Positions 12,610-24,483 of a stretch of DNA of 64,000 nt are shown here, one piece after another. The notes below the pieces were generated by a model that was given only the letters and a program-made list of their open reading frames with translations, ran no database searches and was not told where the DNA came from. Source of the stretch: Echinococcus granulosus (Eukaryota > Platyhelminthes > Cestoda > Cyclophyllidea > Taeniidae); NCBI RefSeq assembly GCF_000524195.1, contig NW_020170384.1:247198-311197 (forward strand). Direction: 5' to 3'. Each line of letters opens with the position of its first letter. Positions within the stretch are counted from its first letter, which is position 1. A program made the position numbers and the translations under genes.

Positions 12610-15600
12610 TACAAATAAGCCGTAAAAGAAGCTTAGGGACAACTACAAACGCAAGCTTCAATTCAATTTACCATGCCAAATTACTGAATGAGTGATCAAC
12701 AGCATTTTTTTGCTCCGATTGGAGAGCGTAATAAAGGAAACTGAATACAACCACTCCTTTTAATCCAGGCAATATTTTTTTTTGCGGCGAAAACTTTAAG
12801 CTGAGTATGCAACCAAAATCTGGACATTTACGTGCAAGGAGCAGCTAAAAACACAGACCCTACATAAAGAAGCGTTTAGTGGAAATCGGGATCTCAGGTA
12901 GAGAAGCACACATTTACTGCCATTTCAATCACTTGGAAGTTCTCTATATCACTTGCATTTAGACTAGTCAAATTGCATGTCCGACTCAATTTCCCAATTA
13001 AGCCTTATTTTCCACATCGCTTTTTAATGAAAGAGGGTTTTGTTGTTTTAGCCTATTTTCATGCCAAATCACTAAACCGCCTTCAGTTTACAGCATCTAG
13101 GCCATTGGCGCTGCCAAGCAATTTGGCAGACCACAGAGACTTTATGGCGTTTTGACAGATGCAACAGGACAAACTTCGGTGAAAGCTTTGCCTTCTCCGT
13201 GTAGGTAGTCAATAGCAATATCTACGAATTGCACCAGAAAAGTCATGGACCACGACCACAAATGCTATGATTTTCACCTACTATTGCATGTCACTATTTT
13301 GAATCGACTATTGCAAGTTGCCCATGATGATTGTTCCCTAATTTGAGTTCTACGTTTCGAATTGATTTTAAATAACCATAAAGTGTAGCTTTTACAAAAG
13401 AAATTCGCCTTCGTGACTCCAGTTATCGAATGTTAAAAGTGTCCCTGTCTAGCGTTTCTAGTGGCACTGCTACCCTGCATCTGATGACTGGAATTTTACG
13501 CAACTCCAATGAAAAGCCTTGCATGAAAGTGAACGAAGTCCTCGATGTCCTGTTACCACGTACATTTTCATTCCTATGTGTGCAAATTAATCATGGACAA
13601 TCAAAATGAAATATTCTACCTTTACAGTAGACTTGATGAACACTGTGAACATTTGTTCGAATCCAGGTAGATTATAAACATGCACAAATCGCGGACGGGT
13701 TCTAAAAAGCGGATTTGTAGATGGGGTTATATGAGCCTTATGGGGATAAATTAAGAATCTGAATTTCATCCTGAAAGGTGGGATTTAATCTCAGAGATAA
13801 TTTAGGCCAGATAAAGATGGATAAAGCTTGGTAACAAACGCAATTTCAATGAGCAAGAAAGACTTAATTCCAGATTTGAAATTATTAATTCGATAGAAGA
13901 AGTGTGCAAAAAGCGGCTGAGGTAGCTTTATACAGTATAATTAGACCAGAAATTCATTTTTTTTTAAAACATTTAAACTGCACATTACCTCGTCCATTCC
14001 CGCCACTTTGCAAATTTTTGTAAGAAGACGAAAAGCATAAGTGCATTTGGAAATTTCCATTCAACATTTTTTTCGGTGCACGCATATATCAAACAACCGC
14101 GCTTCTTTTCCCTCAAAATGTAGTTCACTCATTATTAAAGCTATCATGAAAAAATATGGGAAACTCGTGATGTAGCAGTAGAAAGCCCAAAACAAAGGTT
14201 CTTGTACATTTTTAAGTTGTAGCAAATAAAATGTTACTCGTGGATGTCGGGGCATGAAACGTTGAGCTAGGAACCCAATCTATGGTGCTTATTAGCTAGA
14301 TTATTAGGAATTTTTACAGATCCTTCTAATTGTGCTAGGGAGAAAAATATGCTTTCAAAATTCAGAGGTTTCACACACATTTGAGAAATCTCACATGCTG
14401 TCAAGTGAGGTCCCATCACAGCAAAGTTTGTCAATACCCCATTGTTTCTCGTGTAAATCGCCTAATCAAATTATACTGGAAATATGCTATAAAGAAAATC
14501 GGTGTAAAGCATGTACCCTGACGATACCCACAAATTACAACGAAAATTATCTTTAGAAAAATACCGAATGATTATCCCTGTACAAATGCAGCCATTGATA
14601 CGTTGAATGCCTACTAGTAAGATAGCACTTCAAGAATTAACAGAAATAGTCCATATTCAATCGCCATAATTTAACTATGGATATATGTAACAATGTGACT
14701 ACACAGTTAAATTGATACGTTGCTTCCACAAGGCTATATGAAGTGTTGCATTAAAGCAAATAACAAATCGGATAGCAAATGTTACAAGCACTCGCATCCT
14801 TGCCTTTAAAGTCACGTGCTAATCATCCGTGGTCAAGAACATTCAATTTCCCTCAAAGGAGTGAACACACACACATCAAATAAATTGAAATGGATCCACC
14901 GTTTTTGCGATTTTGGGGAAGGGAATGAGGCATTGCAGAAGCAGTAACCACTCTCATTCGGTCATACAGACTTGTTGCCTCACCGATGGAATTCGCATAA
15001 TTTTTAGCCTAAATGATCCCTTCTTTGGACCTTTGCTTTGAACCTCTACCCCCATAGGGTAATTATTAGTGCCTATTAATCGCGAAGTAGAGTAGCTGTT
15101 TAGATTATTATTTTTGCCAAACGAAGACTTAAGGATTTTGAAATAACAAACTGTATACAATAGAACGTATAATAAACAAAATCAGCAATTTTTGATACCA
15201 CAAAGTTTAAAGGCTCTAAATGCAAATTAGATTTCATTTCACATGTGGACGTAATCACTGACTTTGAAAATAATAAACATTGCTCATTTGTACTTGCCCC
15301 AGAAAATTGATAGGAATCCAATGAGAGCGTTGTCCTTTAGAGTTACAAGTTTTACTAATAACACTACCTAGTGAAACTTGAATGAGCTTAAATATCTTAA
15401 GGTTGGATTACTAAATGTGCGTAGTCCATCGATTCCCTAATTTTTAAGACTAGTTAGCATATCCAAGACTAAAAAGTAAATACTGAACTAAATGAATAAA
15501 TTAAAGCCCTATTAATTATAATTGGGATTTTATTAGCCGATGGCGTTTGAAACAAGGGAAGTGGTCATTCAAGTGGGCAAAAGTACTCAAATGTAGGCCG

Positions 15601-15819
15601 ATATACGTGATAGTATCTCAACAGTTGTATCACCTTTGAAGGAAGGTCTTGCCCCTTACAAGCCTATTTTTTTTACGCGGAGCATATCAGTTGACACAAT
15701 TTATTTTTACTGGTATATCCGCTATACAATATGTGTTTGGGGGAGCATCATCACTGTAGTTTGGCCTGATCCAAGGAGAGAATTTGCAAATAAAGTAGAG
15801 TTAGCAAGAGTGTGCGGCG

Positions 15820-18800
15820 TTACACAGAATCACTGCAGGTGTCGTCAAAGTCGTCGTGACCCATTCCGAGCTGTGGACGCGGCGGTGGCTGCGAGTCACG
15901 TGTTTTTGCTGTGACGACTGAGGCAGCAGGGAGAGAACTGGCAGCGGTGGCAGCATTGGTGGCGGTGGCCTTCATGGCTGTCCCTGCGGCAGTCAGAAGT
16001 GCAGCTGCCTCGTAGCGCCTACGCTGGCTTTCAGGTAGTTGCGGTGGCACTGGCTGAGGGATGAGGGGGTCTGGTTCACCCATACCCGGTAAAAGAGCGC
16101 GCGGATTCGGTGTGACAGAGTGGTCAGGGCTGAGCGAGGGCAGCCACTGCCTCACCATTGCCTTCCGCCTCTGACTTTGAGGATCCCCCTCATCCAGCGA
16201 GATGGTAGATGAGCCCAGTTTGGCTCCAACGGCTGCGCTGCTGTACAAAATGTCAAGGGGCAGGGGAAAGATGATGGTGGAGTTCTTTTCCACGGAGATG
16301 GCGCACAGTGTTTGCAGATAGCGCAGCTGCAGCGCCATTGGGGAGGATGCGATTACGTTGGCAGCCTCCTTCAATGCACTCGAAGCCTCGTGTTCACCGT
16401 TTGCTGCGATGACCTAGGTTAAAAAGTTTATTTGATTTTCCACTTCCATAACATTACGACAGAGATGTAGTTAGGCGTGTGTTAAGTAACTTATTCCCAT
16501 TAAGTGACCATTCCAAGCTGATTGCTAAAAGTCCACTTTGACAAAACTAAAATTGTCTTAGCAGTTTTTTAGTTGTCAAATTTATCAGAAGGACCTAATG
16601 CACTGAACTAATATCTCACTTGAAATTCAAGGGGATAAAATGCTTTAGCATCTAAAAAGCGGTATATCTAGATTTCGGAATTGAGGTCGAATGACATTTC
16701 AGTGGTTGTGAAAATATGCCGTCGGCTTTACTGTCCTAGGAACTAAAAGTACATGTAAAGGGAACCCAGGCATTGTTTCATCCCATAAAACACAAGGATT
16801 TAATATTTACAAATACTTTTCTTGGTTTCACTATTAAAGAGGCAGTAAAGGCATGTTCGTTTGATGGCAAGCCATATTTCAAATTTGCATAGTTAAAGTG
16901 AGATACATGCAATGCTTTGATAGTTCGTTTAACTCTCCATTTGACTACGTGGGCACGTGAGTCTCCGCAGGTCGTACTTCCACTCCGCGGCATTGCCTTC
17001 GGGCCACGCCAGTAGCCTCTCTGCCTTTCTGGGTGTTAGCAATACACTCTGGCATACTAATGTGGTTCGCTGCTGCTTCAACGAAGACTGGGAATGCTGC
17101 ATGTATGCATCGAAGTGATTGTAAGGTTTAACCTTATATTTAATTTGGAATGGCGCAGCAATATGCTACTTAAAGTGGGTTGCCTAATAAGATTAGCACC
17201 GTAACATAACAGTGGAAGTAATAGTTCCAAAAGCAGAAAGTTTTGAAGCTGAGTACTTCCACTCCGTCTTAAAGAACTATTGTTTTACTTAGTCTCTCAT
17301 ATGGAACACTTGCAATAAAAAGAAACCGTACCTAACCCATTTGTCTTAGCACAGTTAATTTAAAAAAACCATGCATGCTTAATACGACAATTTAAAGCGG
17401 TAATAGTTTCGTTGGCCACTCTAGCGTGCACAGTAAATGAAACAAAAGCATAAATTTCTCCACGAGTGCTTCTCGCCATTTTCAAATATAAGTAGTAGCA
17501 AATTATCCGTAAACCTGATCGCTTTAAGAAAATTTGAAACATTTAAAACAGGGCTAGTTCTCCTTACGAGTTGAGGAATAAAACGTTGCCTACACTTTCC
17601 TACCTTTGCTCGAGCCTCTCTCGTGGCCTCAGCTTCAGCAGCCATGGCGCGCTGAAGGGCGACCGGCAGTCTTACATCCTTTATTTCAACTCTTTCCACC
17701 TGTAAAAGCAGACGCCTCGTTAAACGGTACCATTGGCATTGTTTTCTTTAAAAACTTATTCATTAAACGCGTTTTTAGAAAGACGACGTATTCTGTCAGT
17801 TTGTAGTGCCTTGAGTTTAAAGTGGTCCCCCTATGATGTGATGGGGTCCAAGTGACTCATTTACTCCAGTTGGAAATATTTGCAAGCTTTAAATGGGTTT
17901 TCACCACTTCAATAAAAACAAAAGACTTTTGATTTTAAGGTGTGGTTTTCTGATTACTTATCATGAGCTTGTTTTGATCAAGTAATTTTTTAAAATAGCA
18001 TTGACTCCACTAGACTATCGTGCCCAAGAAAATACAGCGTTTAAAAATATGATTGGATATCAGGTCCTGCTTTGGAGATTTGGACCCGATAAACCGACAT
18101 TTACCACCTTAGTTAATCATTTAAATTTCCAATTCAGCATTACAAACTAATGCCTTTTGTACATTCTCATTGTAAATCCACTGTTAATATCGCCGCTTAC
18201 CCCGCTGTTCACGCACGAAGCTTCGTTTGATAGTAATTAATGTAGCTTCAGACAAAAAAATATTCCAAAAGCGACTCTTTTATAAGCTTCCATTGAAGCT
18301 CTTTGGATAGGATTTAATAAAACGACGTGCATTGGCCGTTGATGAGTGCTATGAAGACACAGGCATCTCGTCCTTTCTGTCGTTTTAACAAGGAAATACG
18401 AGTTGTTGGGCAATCCTCACAGAGAAGCACTTTACGGGTTTATTTTGAGCAGCTGGGTGATAATCGGTTTCACGGGAACATCAGGAGTGTTGATGAGATA
18501 CATCAACATTGTTATCATTGTGGGTGCTTATCGCTGGGAGTGCCCAGACAGCCCTCGCATGTAACTTTAATTACTTGGGGTTGATGACGCTTTTTACCAT
18601 AGAATTAAATCAGCCAAATGCCACTGCAATAAATTGTGTTCAATATTTTTAGTACTTAAGTGTTACCTTTATCGAAACGGGCATATCTCTGACAAGATAC
18701 AAAAAGGAGACTTCTTCGTACACTTCGATGAAAAATTAAAATACTGGCTTTTGAAAAGGACTAATAGCAAAAAACATTTGCAACCTCCGAATTTGTTTCC

Positions 18801-21053
18801 GAATTGGCACCCACCCTCCCTGTGAGCGAATTCCCCATGATTTGAAAGGTCTTACCATCTATTACTTACTATACAGCTTGCAGAGCCTTTAGTTATCCTC
18901 CGATTTTAAAACATGAGGTCCTGTAGGATCACCATAAAATTTGCATTTCTTTGATGCCACACAAACTGCACTGAATATACCTGAGCTTATGCTCTATTTG
19001 TCAAATAAATGAGACATGATTTTGTTAATTTAATGTCCGTGTAATTAGTCAAATATGAAATGAAGAATCGCCTGGCGAATGTAGTTTATGCCCTAATTTA
19101 ATAGTCTCAATTAACTGGTAATTAAATTTTAACCTGTAAAAATGTTTTGAAATATTTCATATGCTGGTTCTTGACCTCTTTCCCATGAAAATATCGGTTT
19201 AAGGGTTTCCTAACTTTACTTAGAAACCACGTCGGCTATATAGCCATAGGAACAAAAATTGTTTCCGACTTTAAACTTCACAATTTTATACGTTGAAAAA
19301 AAAAACACTTGAGGAGGAACTTAGTCTTTAATTATTGAAATCCGACTTTACAACTTTACTTTAGTCACTTCAGAAGGCAAAGTGGACGCATGATTAAGGA
19401 AATTACTCGATCAGATGCTACTTGAGTTTTAATACGAGTCTTGCTCCACGAAATGATATTAACTACTATGCACTGTTATTTTAAACCAGTAACAACAAAT
19501 AGGACAATAAAAGAAATGGTATTCCGTTGATCGAGATACTTTACTCTCGGATGAGCATTCAACAATGCGATGAAAATTAACCGATGAATATGATAGATTC
19601 AGAGAACTGCGATTTTTTTAATGTGCTTCAAAATGAATCTATAGGCATATCGAGCTTTTTAGCAAATTTCCTACAATTTGGGTGCCTCACACGAGTTCCT
19701 TATTAAAAATTTAAGTACTTGTCCTAAAGTTAGTTTTTAAAAAGAGTGAGTAATTCGCCACTTCGATAACACTACCTCGATATTAATTTAAAAGACTGAA
19801 AAATCAGCAAAATGAGAGAAGCCCATTTTATGTGGGATCTTAGACTGACTTCTTTTAACAGAAGCTAAATAGATAAAAGCAAGATCTCAGAAGTTTGTTT
19901 CCTAACAGTTCTTTGCATGCATTAAATCCTCAATAAACATATTTTATCAAGTCATTACCTTTACCCCCCATGCCTCAGTAGCAGCGTCGATGGTTGCTTG
20001 CATGGTCACCGACATCTCCTCTCTATCCATGAGTATCTGAGCAAGATCCTTCGTGCCAAGCACATTCCTCAGAGTAGTCTGAGCTAGCAGACGCGTGGAT
20101 CTTGCCGCGTCCTCAACGTTGAGGATGGACACGGCGGGATTGCAGATCCTGTAATAGACGACTGCGTCAACAGCCACTGTCACAGAATCGCGAGTAAGCA
20201 CCTCCTGAGGTGGGATGGAGAAGGTTACTGTACGCAGCTCCACTGTCCGCACGCTGTCGATGCAAGGAAGGACGAAGAAGAGGCCAGGGCCTCGTGTGCC
20301 CTGACCACCAGGTAGTAGGCGCCCCATCCTCAGAACCACAGCTCTCTCGTACTCAGCGACGATCCTGAGACAAAATATCATGGAGAAGGGAAAGGTCATG
20401 ACCACTATAATCATGGAGAACACAGTGAGGAGGGAAGTGAACCAGTCCGCCTTTTCGTTTTCATCGTGCGAAACCTGTAATCCACCCATGAAACCCTCAG
20501 CATCGTTTTCAAATGTGGGCATTTTACTGGACGAGGTGAGGGGCTGAGGCGGAGATCTGGGTTCACGAGAAGGGTAATCATTTTGCGGTGTGGAGGGCTG
20601 TTGTTTTCCATATCTCTGGGATGGAGTAGGCTTTTTTCCTGGAGATTTGTAGGGCTGATTAAGGCGCGACTTTGCCTTAGGGCGAGCCGACTCAGGAGTG
20701 CCGGGGATGTGTGTTCGGGATGGAGCAGAGGGCACGAAACGCTGGTTGGCTTGAACAAGTCGGGATTCGCTTTGAAGGCTTGTATCCTCCTCCTCCTCTT
20801 CACCGATACTTCCGGGATCTAGCGATTGACATAAAAGCCTTGCAGTGGATGGCCGCATCTGAAATGCATCTGTCTGGTCACGTTGGTTCCTTGGTTCGCC
20901 ATTTCTTTGGCCTGTGCTGCTGTTGCCATTGTTGTTTGGGCTTGTGGTGCCGGTGTTTGTGTTTATCATCTTAATTCCGCGAAAACTATCAAAACTCTCT
21001 GATTGGGAGGGGCGTTCGTGTTTAGATTTACCATCCATGAGGGTTTTCCCCAT
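15820..21053 (-). CDS. STOM: MEC-2/stomatin-family membrane protein, complete
   Basis: A stomatin/MEC-2/podocin-type SPFH protein. Relatives sit in the inner leaflet of the plasma membrane as oligomers, bind cholesterol and tune ion channels such as DEG/ENaC/ASIC. Exons in transcript order are 19959..21053, 17604..17699 and 15820..16413, all GT-AG and phase 0, giving 594 residues. The ATG at 21053 has A at -3 and G at +4; an in-frame stop lies upstream. Residues 1-203 are a low-complexity Ser/Pro/Asn-rich head with an acidic run near 85-90. A membrane hairpin spans about 206-230, with the conserved proline in TFPFS near 222. The SPFH domain follows (EYERAVVLRMGR, LTRDSVTVAVDAVVYYRI, ATEAWGVKVERVEIKDVRLP, EATREARAKVIAANGE) with the C-terminal oligomerisation stretch (NSTIIFPLPLDIL). 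The last 150 residues are Pro- then Ala-rich and end FDDTCSDSV. Intron 2 carries a solo LTR in antisense. The family call is secure; which vertebrate paralogue is closest is not. Confidence 0.95.
16414..17603 (-). other. Intron 2 of the stomatin gene
   Basis: A 1190-nt intron from GTAGGA to AACCTAG, phase 0, between EARAK and VIAANGE. It contains solo LTR 4 in the opposite orientation and nothing else recognised. Confidence 0.9.
16908..17101 (+). repeat. Solo LTR 4, inside stomatin intron 2
   Basis: A 194-bp plus-strand copy, antisense to the host gene. It starts TGCAATGCTTTGATAG and carries the core gcggcattgccttcgggcca, then cagtagcctc. It ends with gaagactgggaatgctgca. It lies well away from both splice sites. 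Confidence 0.75.
17700..19958 (-). other. Intron 1 of the stomatin gene
   Basis: A 2259-nt intron from GTAATG to TTTTACAG, phase 0, between WGVK and VERVEIKD. No repeat, nested gene or RNA gene is recognised inside it. Confidence 0.9.
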
Positions 21054-24000
21054 TGTTAGTGGAGGTGGCTTTTGACGACAAGCTATGCTGGTAGAAAGGG
21101 CTTGGATTATTCTTCGGTTCACTCATTACTGGCGAGGGTTCTGTCGGGTTTCGGCGATTCTAGACAATCGCGGGTTGTTCTAATTGAATTAATCAGACTG
21201 ATGGTAAGCTGAAATGATGAGAATCGAGTATATTTAACCAGTGAAGACATCGGTCGTTGGAAGTGCGCCCCAAGTGGTCTTTTCCAACGCCTGCTTTTTG
21301 CCCTCCAACGATTGGCCAAAACAACGTGTCTTACTGGACATCTAGCCAACGGATTCGAGTCTAGACACAAACCAATCACCGTGATGCGTCACCGTGCCAA
21401 TAGGCATTAGGGCGTCCCTACCCCCTCCTCTCAGCGTTTGTAGACCATGTCTCAGGGGTGTGCTCCTCTTTCATTTAAAGTGGTAAGAAAATTCACTATA
21501 GGAAGCATTTCTCATTGAAATTTTCAATACCACTTTATGCAAATACCTCCGAAACACGGTTGCTGCAGAATTAATTAGATCGTACTTACACTGTATCCCA
21601 CAAAAATTATCAATTTCGTGTTTTCGTCCGTTTTCGATTTGGGTTTATTAAGGCTTGTTAGCTTCTCCGAAAACGCACACCGAATGCTATGCATTAAACT
21701 CAGTGTAGTTGCAGCAAACGATTCAGATTAATCAGGCTTTAGATCAGCAGAGCATTAGCTTCTAAGCTGAGTAAATTCAACATTAAAAATAAGGTCAAGC
21801 CTTGCCTATTGGAGTCCTATGAGTCAAATAAACAAATGTTTAGGTGTGAATTTTGCTAAAATGCAGTAAAAATTGAACGTATGATGGGAAAATGAGCTAA
21901 TGTGGTCATGAAACAAGTCTACCGGTTATTGCAAGCCAGTATCACTTTCCTCCACGTAATTTTTCTTTAGGCACTTTCACTTTCAAATTTATTTGGATTA
22001 CCAATTCATCCCTAACGCGTAACAAATATGTATTTCTGGCAATTTCCATAAAAATTATATTTTGCCGTAATGATAGCCGGATTACAATTGACGGTGCCTG
22101 AAGTATCACAAGCATAGTTCCATTATCATCCCTATTTCTGATGGGTAGGCTCATCAGCCTCTAATGTCTTGATGGCCCATGGTGTTTCTAAGAGCCTAGA
22201 AGCTGATTATTACCGTGACGAAGGTCAGACTCATTAAATTGCTCCCAAGAATGTGAAACTAACAAGTATTTTGTGATTTTTAGGAAATCCTGTATGTGAT
22301 TTTTTTGAACACTTTTAAATTCATTGAAATGTCTGTCTGCTCAAAGGGATTTTCAAGACACCCTCTCACCAAGGCAAGTCGATGATTAATTTAATGTTCT
22401 TTCTTAGAGATGATAATTACGAAAAGCCACATATTATTGTATATAAACACCCATTTTGCGCACAAAATTATAATTCCACAGTTTATTGTTTCCGGAATGA
22501 GGGGTAGTTTATTACAAACATAAAATGCTCCTCCACTTAGATTTTTTCTTCAATAGTTCACCAAATGGATCAGCAAAGTTCTTATAAGAAAATATTTGTA
22601 AATTTGTTACCTTTTAACCCCAAAAATAGTAGGCAGGTGTTCCTTGCAAAATAAAATGTGACTTAACATGCTGAATGGGAATACGGGCATGCTTCGATGA
22701 AAGATACGCTAAGAATCCGTCACCTCTTAAGGGCAGGTACCATTCCCAAATGCGCAAGCAACGATTCTTCGTTTTCAGCGTGCTCAACTTTTAAAACTTT
22801 GCCCCATAAACACTAGACATGTTTTCGTTTGTCGGTGCTATTGTCAAATCGGTTGCCTTCTCCCTTGACACCTTAAGCAATTATCTCATCGGTTTGCTGC
22901 TGGAGTCCAAGGGAAAGGGCACAATGTTGATGCAAGTCACAGCGAACACAGAAATGGTCCGGTGGGCATTCAGGCAGTACAATGTCGAAATGTCCAGCCT
23001 TGCCCATCGGCCTTGATGATTCAGCCTACTTATGCGACTTACCGTACGAAGCGCTACAGTGCCTCTGGATCATTCACGCCACCGAGGCTCCTCACTACTA
23101 AATTTTGAAAAGAAATTACTTTCATTCTTTAGCGTTTACTCCAAATAACAAATAGGTTTCTGGCTTTCCATTTCATGTTTTACTTTTTATGCAACTCATT
23201 AAATGCAAAGTCCTTAAAAGGAGTCATGTTTGTCCAGATTAACTTTACCCTATTTATCATTTTGGACATTGTAATGGATTACTACCGTGAATGTATGGTA
23301 GATGGCTGTTTAGTGTTTCTCCACTACTCATGCACGACAATATTTTCCCATTTATGATACAAATGGGTCGGGGGTAAATGAAAGAGCAAACAATTTTAAA
23401 ATTTACCTCTCCAAAAGCGTTTGCTCCGATCAGTAGAACAAATGCTGGGAAAATTGCGGTAAACAAAGTGTAGTCTCTAGGTAAAATTAAATTAGATTCC
23501 TCTTCGACCACTTTCATCGAAATGGTGTATCCATTTCAGACTCCTCACACGCTTTGTCTACAAGTTGGTGCAAGAAATTAATTTAAACCGCAATGCTTTA
23601 TCACCACTACCAACAACCAGGACTTGAGGTTGACCTGAAGGACAGATTATACCACAGCGAAGATGGCAAATTCCAATAACTCCCTCACGCTAATGAGGTC
23701 AGCGACTGTCGTTGCATTCCCCAAACTTCATTTTAAAATGCTCTTAAACGAAATGTGCACAAATTCTAACCAGAAGAAACACACTTTTTCTACTATCAGT
23801 GGAACGATACCACGATCGTATCTGTTTACCTTAACAAATGTGTCACAAATTTGAAAAGCTAACTAAAATACACTCATACCTGTCTTCTTAAAAAAGCATT
23901 TGCACTCAAAGTGATTTCAGACTCGTTTTTTATTGCTTCGAATAAATTACTTTTGCCTGCATACACAATCATACCCAAGGGAATTGCTTTATCCCTACTC

Positions 24001-24282
24001 CTAAGACAACTTTATAAATCAGTGGTACGCAAAAAAATTTCTGAAGAATAATTAAATGCCCTTAAAGCCCATTTTTGGGATTCGCTTTTCCACTTTCCAA
24101 ATACAGCAATATATACTTGTGTATCATTAAACTACTTCCGCACCAGGATTGGCTGCCAATCACTTCGAAGGCAGTGAGAGATGAAGACGCCGTAAACCAG
24201 AGCATTTCCTTTTCTCGTTTGTACCATCAAAGACCCATCTTTATAGGCACAGATTTTGGAATCCGAAACGAAATCTCAAGAT
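21054..24282. other. Upstream region of stomatin and intergenic DNA
   Basis: The first few hundred bases should hold the stomatin 5' UTR and promoter; no TATA box is convincing. The rest is AT-rich without recognisable content. A 65-codon plus-strand frame at 22819..23016 ends in two stop codons and has no domain. Confidence 0.5.
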
Positions 24283-24483
24283 TGTTATTCACCTTCTTGA
24301 GTCTGCCCTGAATGGGAAAGAAGGCATAATTCTAGGGCAGAAAAAGTATTGTCGTCTTACCAGGGAGCTGGGGGGATGGTGGTCTGGCCCAAAAGTCAAG
24401 CCGCCCAGCGGAAGTACAAAAACGGAACCTTCAGTGCCCGCAGAACCCAGAAGAAGAGTTAGACAACCAATCCAAGTAGTACA
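24283..24483 (-). repeat. Solo LTR 5 of the TRIM-like family
   Basis: A minus-orientation copy of 201 bp. On the plus strand it shows aaggcataattctagggcag, ggtctggcccaaaagtcaag, ccgcccagcggaagtac, and gagttagacaacc near its right end. It is full-length, with no flanking duplication seen. Confidence 0.75.

Larger units (their letters stand above)
9057..15819. other. Long intergenic stretch
   Basis: Nearly 6.8 kb of AT-rich DNA. Apart from one weak candidate exon (9992..10114) and one perfect palindrome (12590..12609), I see no gene, tRNA or repeat of the TRIM family. Confidence 0.5.

Noticed and set aside
13650..13670. GTTCGAATCC, similar to a tRNA B box.
   Set aside because: No A box or cloverleaf can be formed around it. 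No tRNA gene was found in the window by eye.
20411..20974. Open frames overlapping the first stomatin exon, on both strands.
   Set aside because: They are shadows of the long, compositionally biased stomatin exon.
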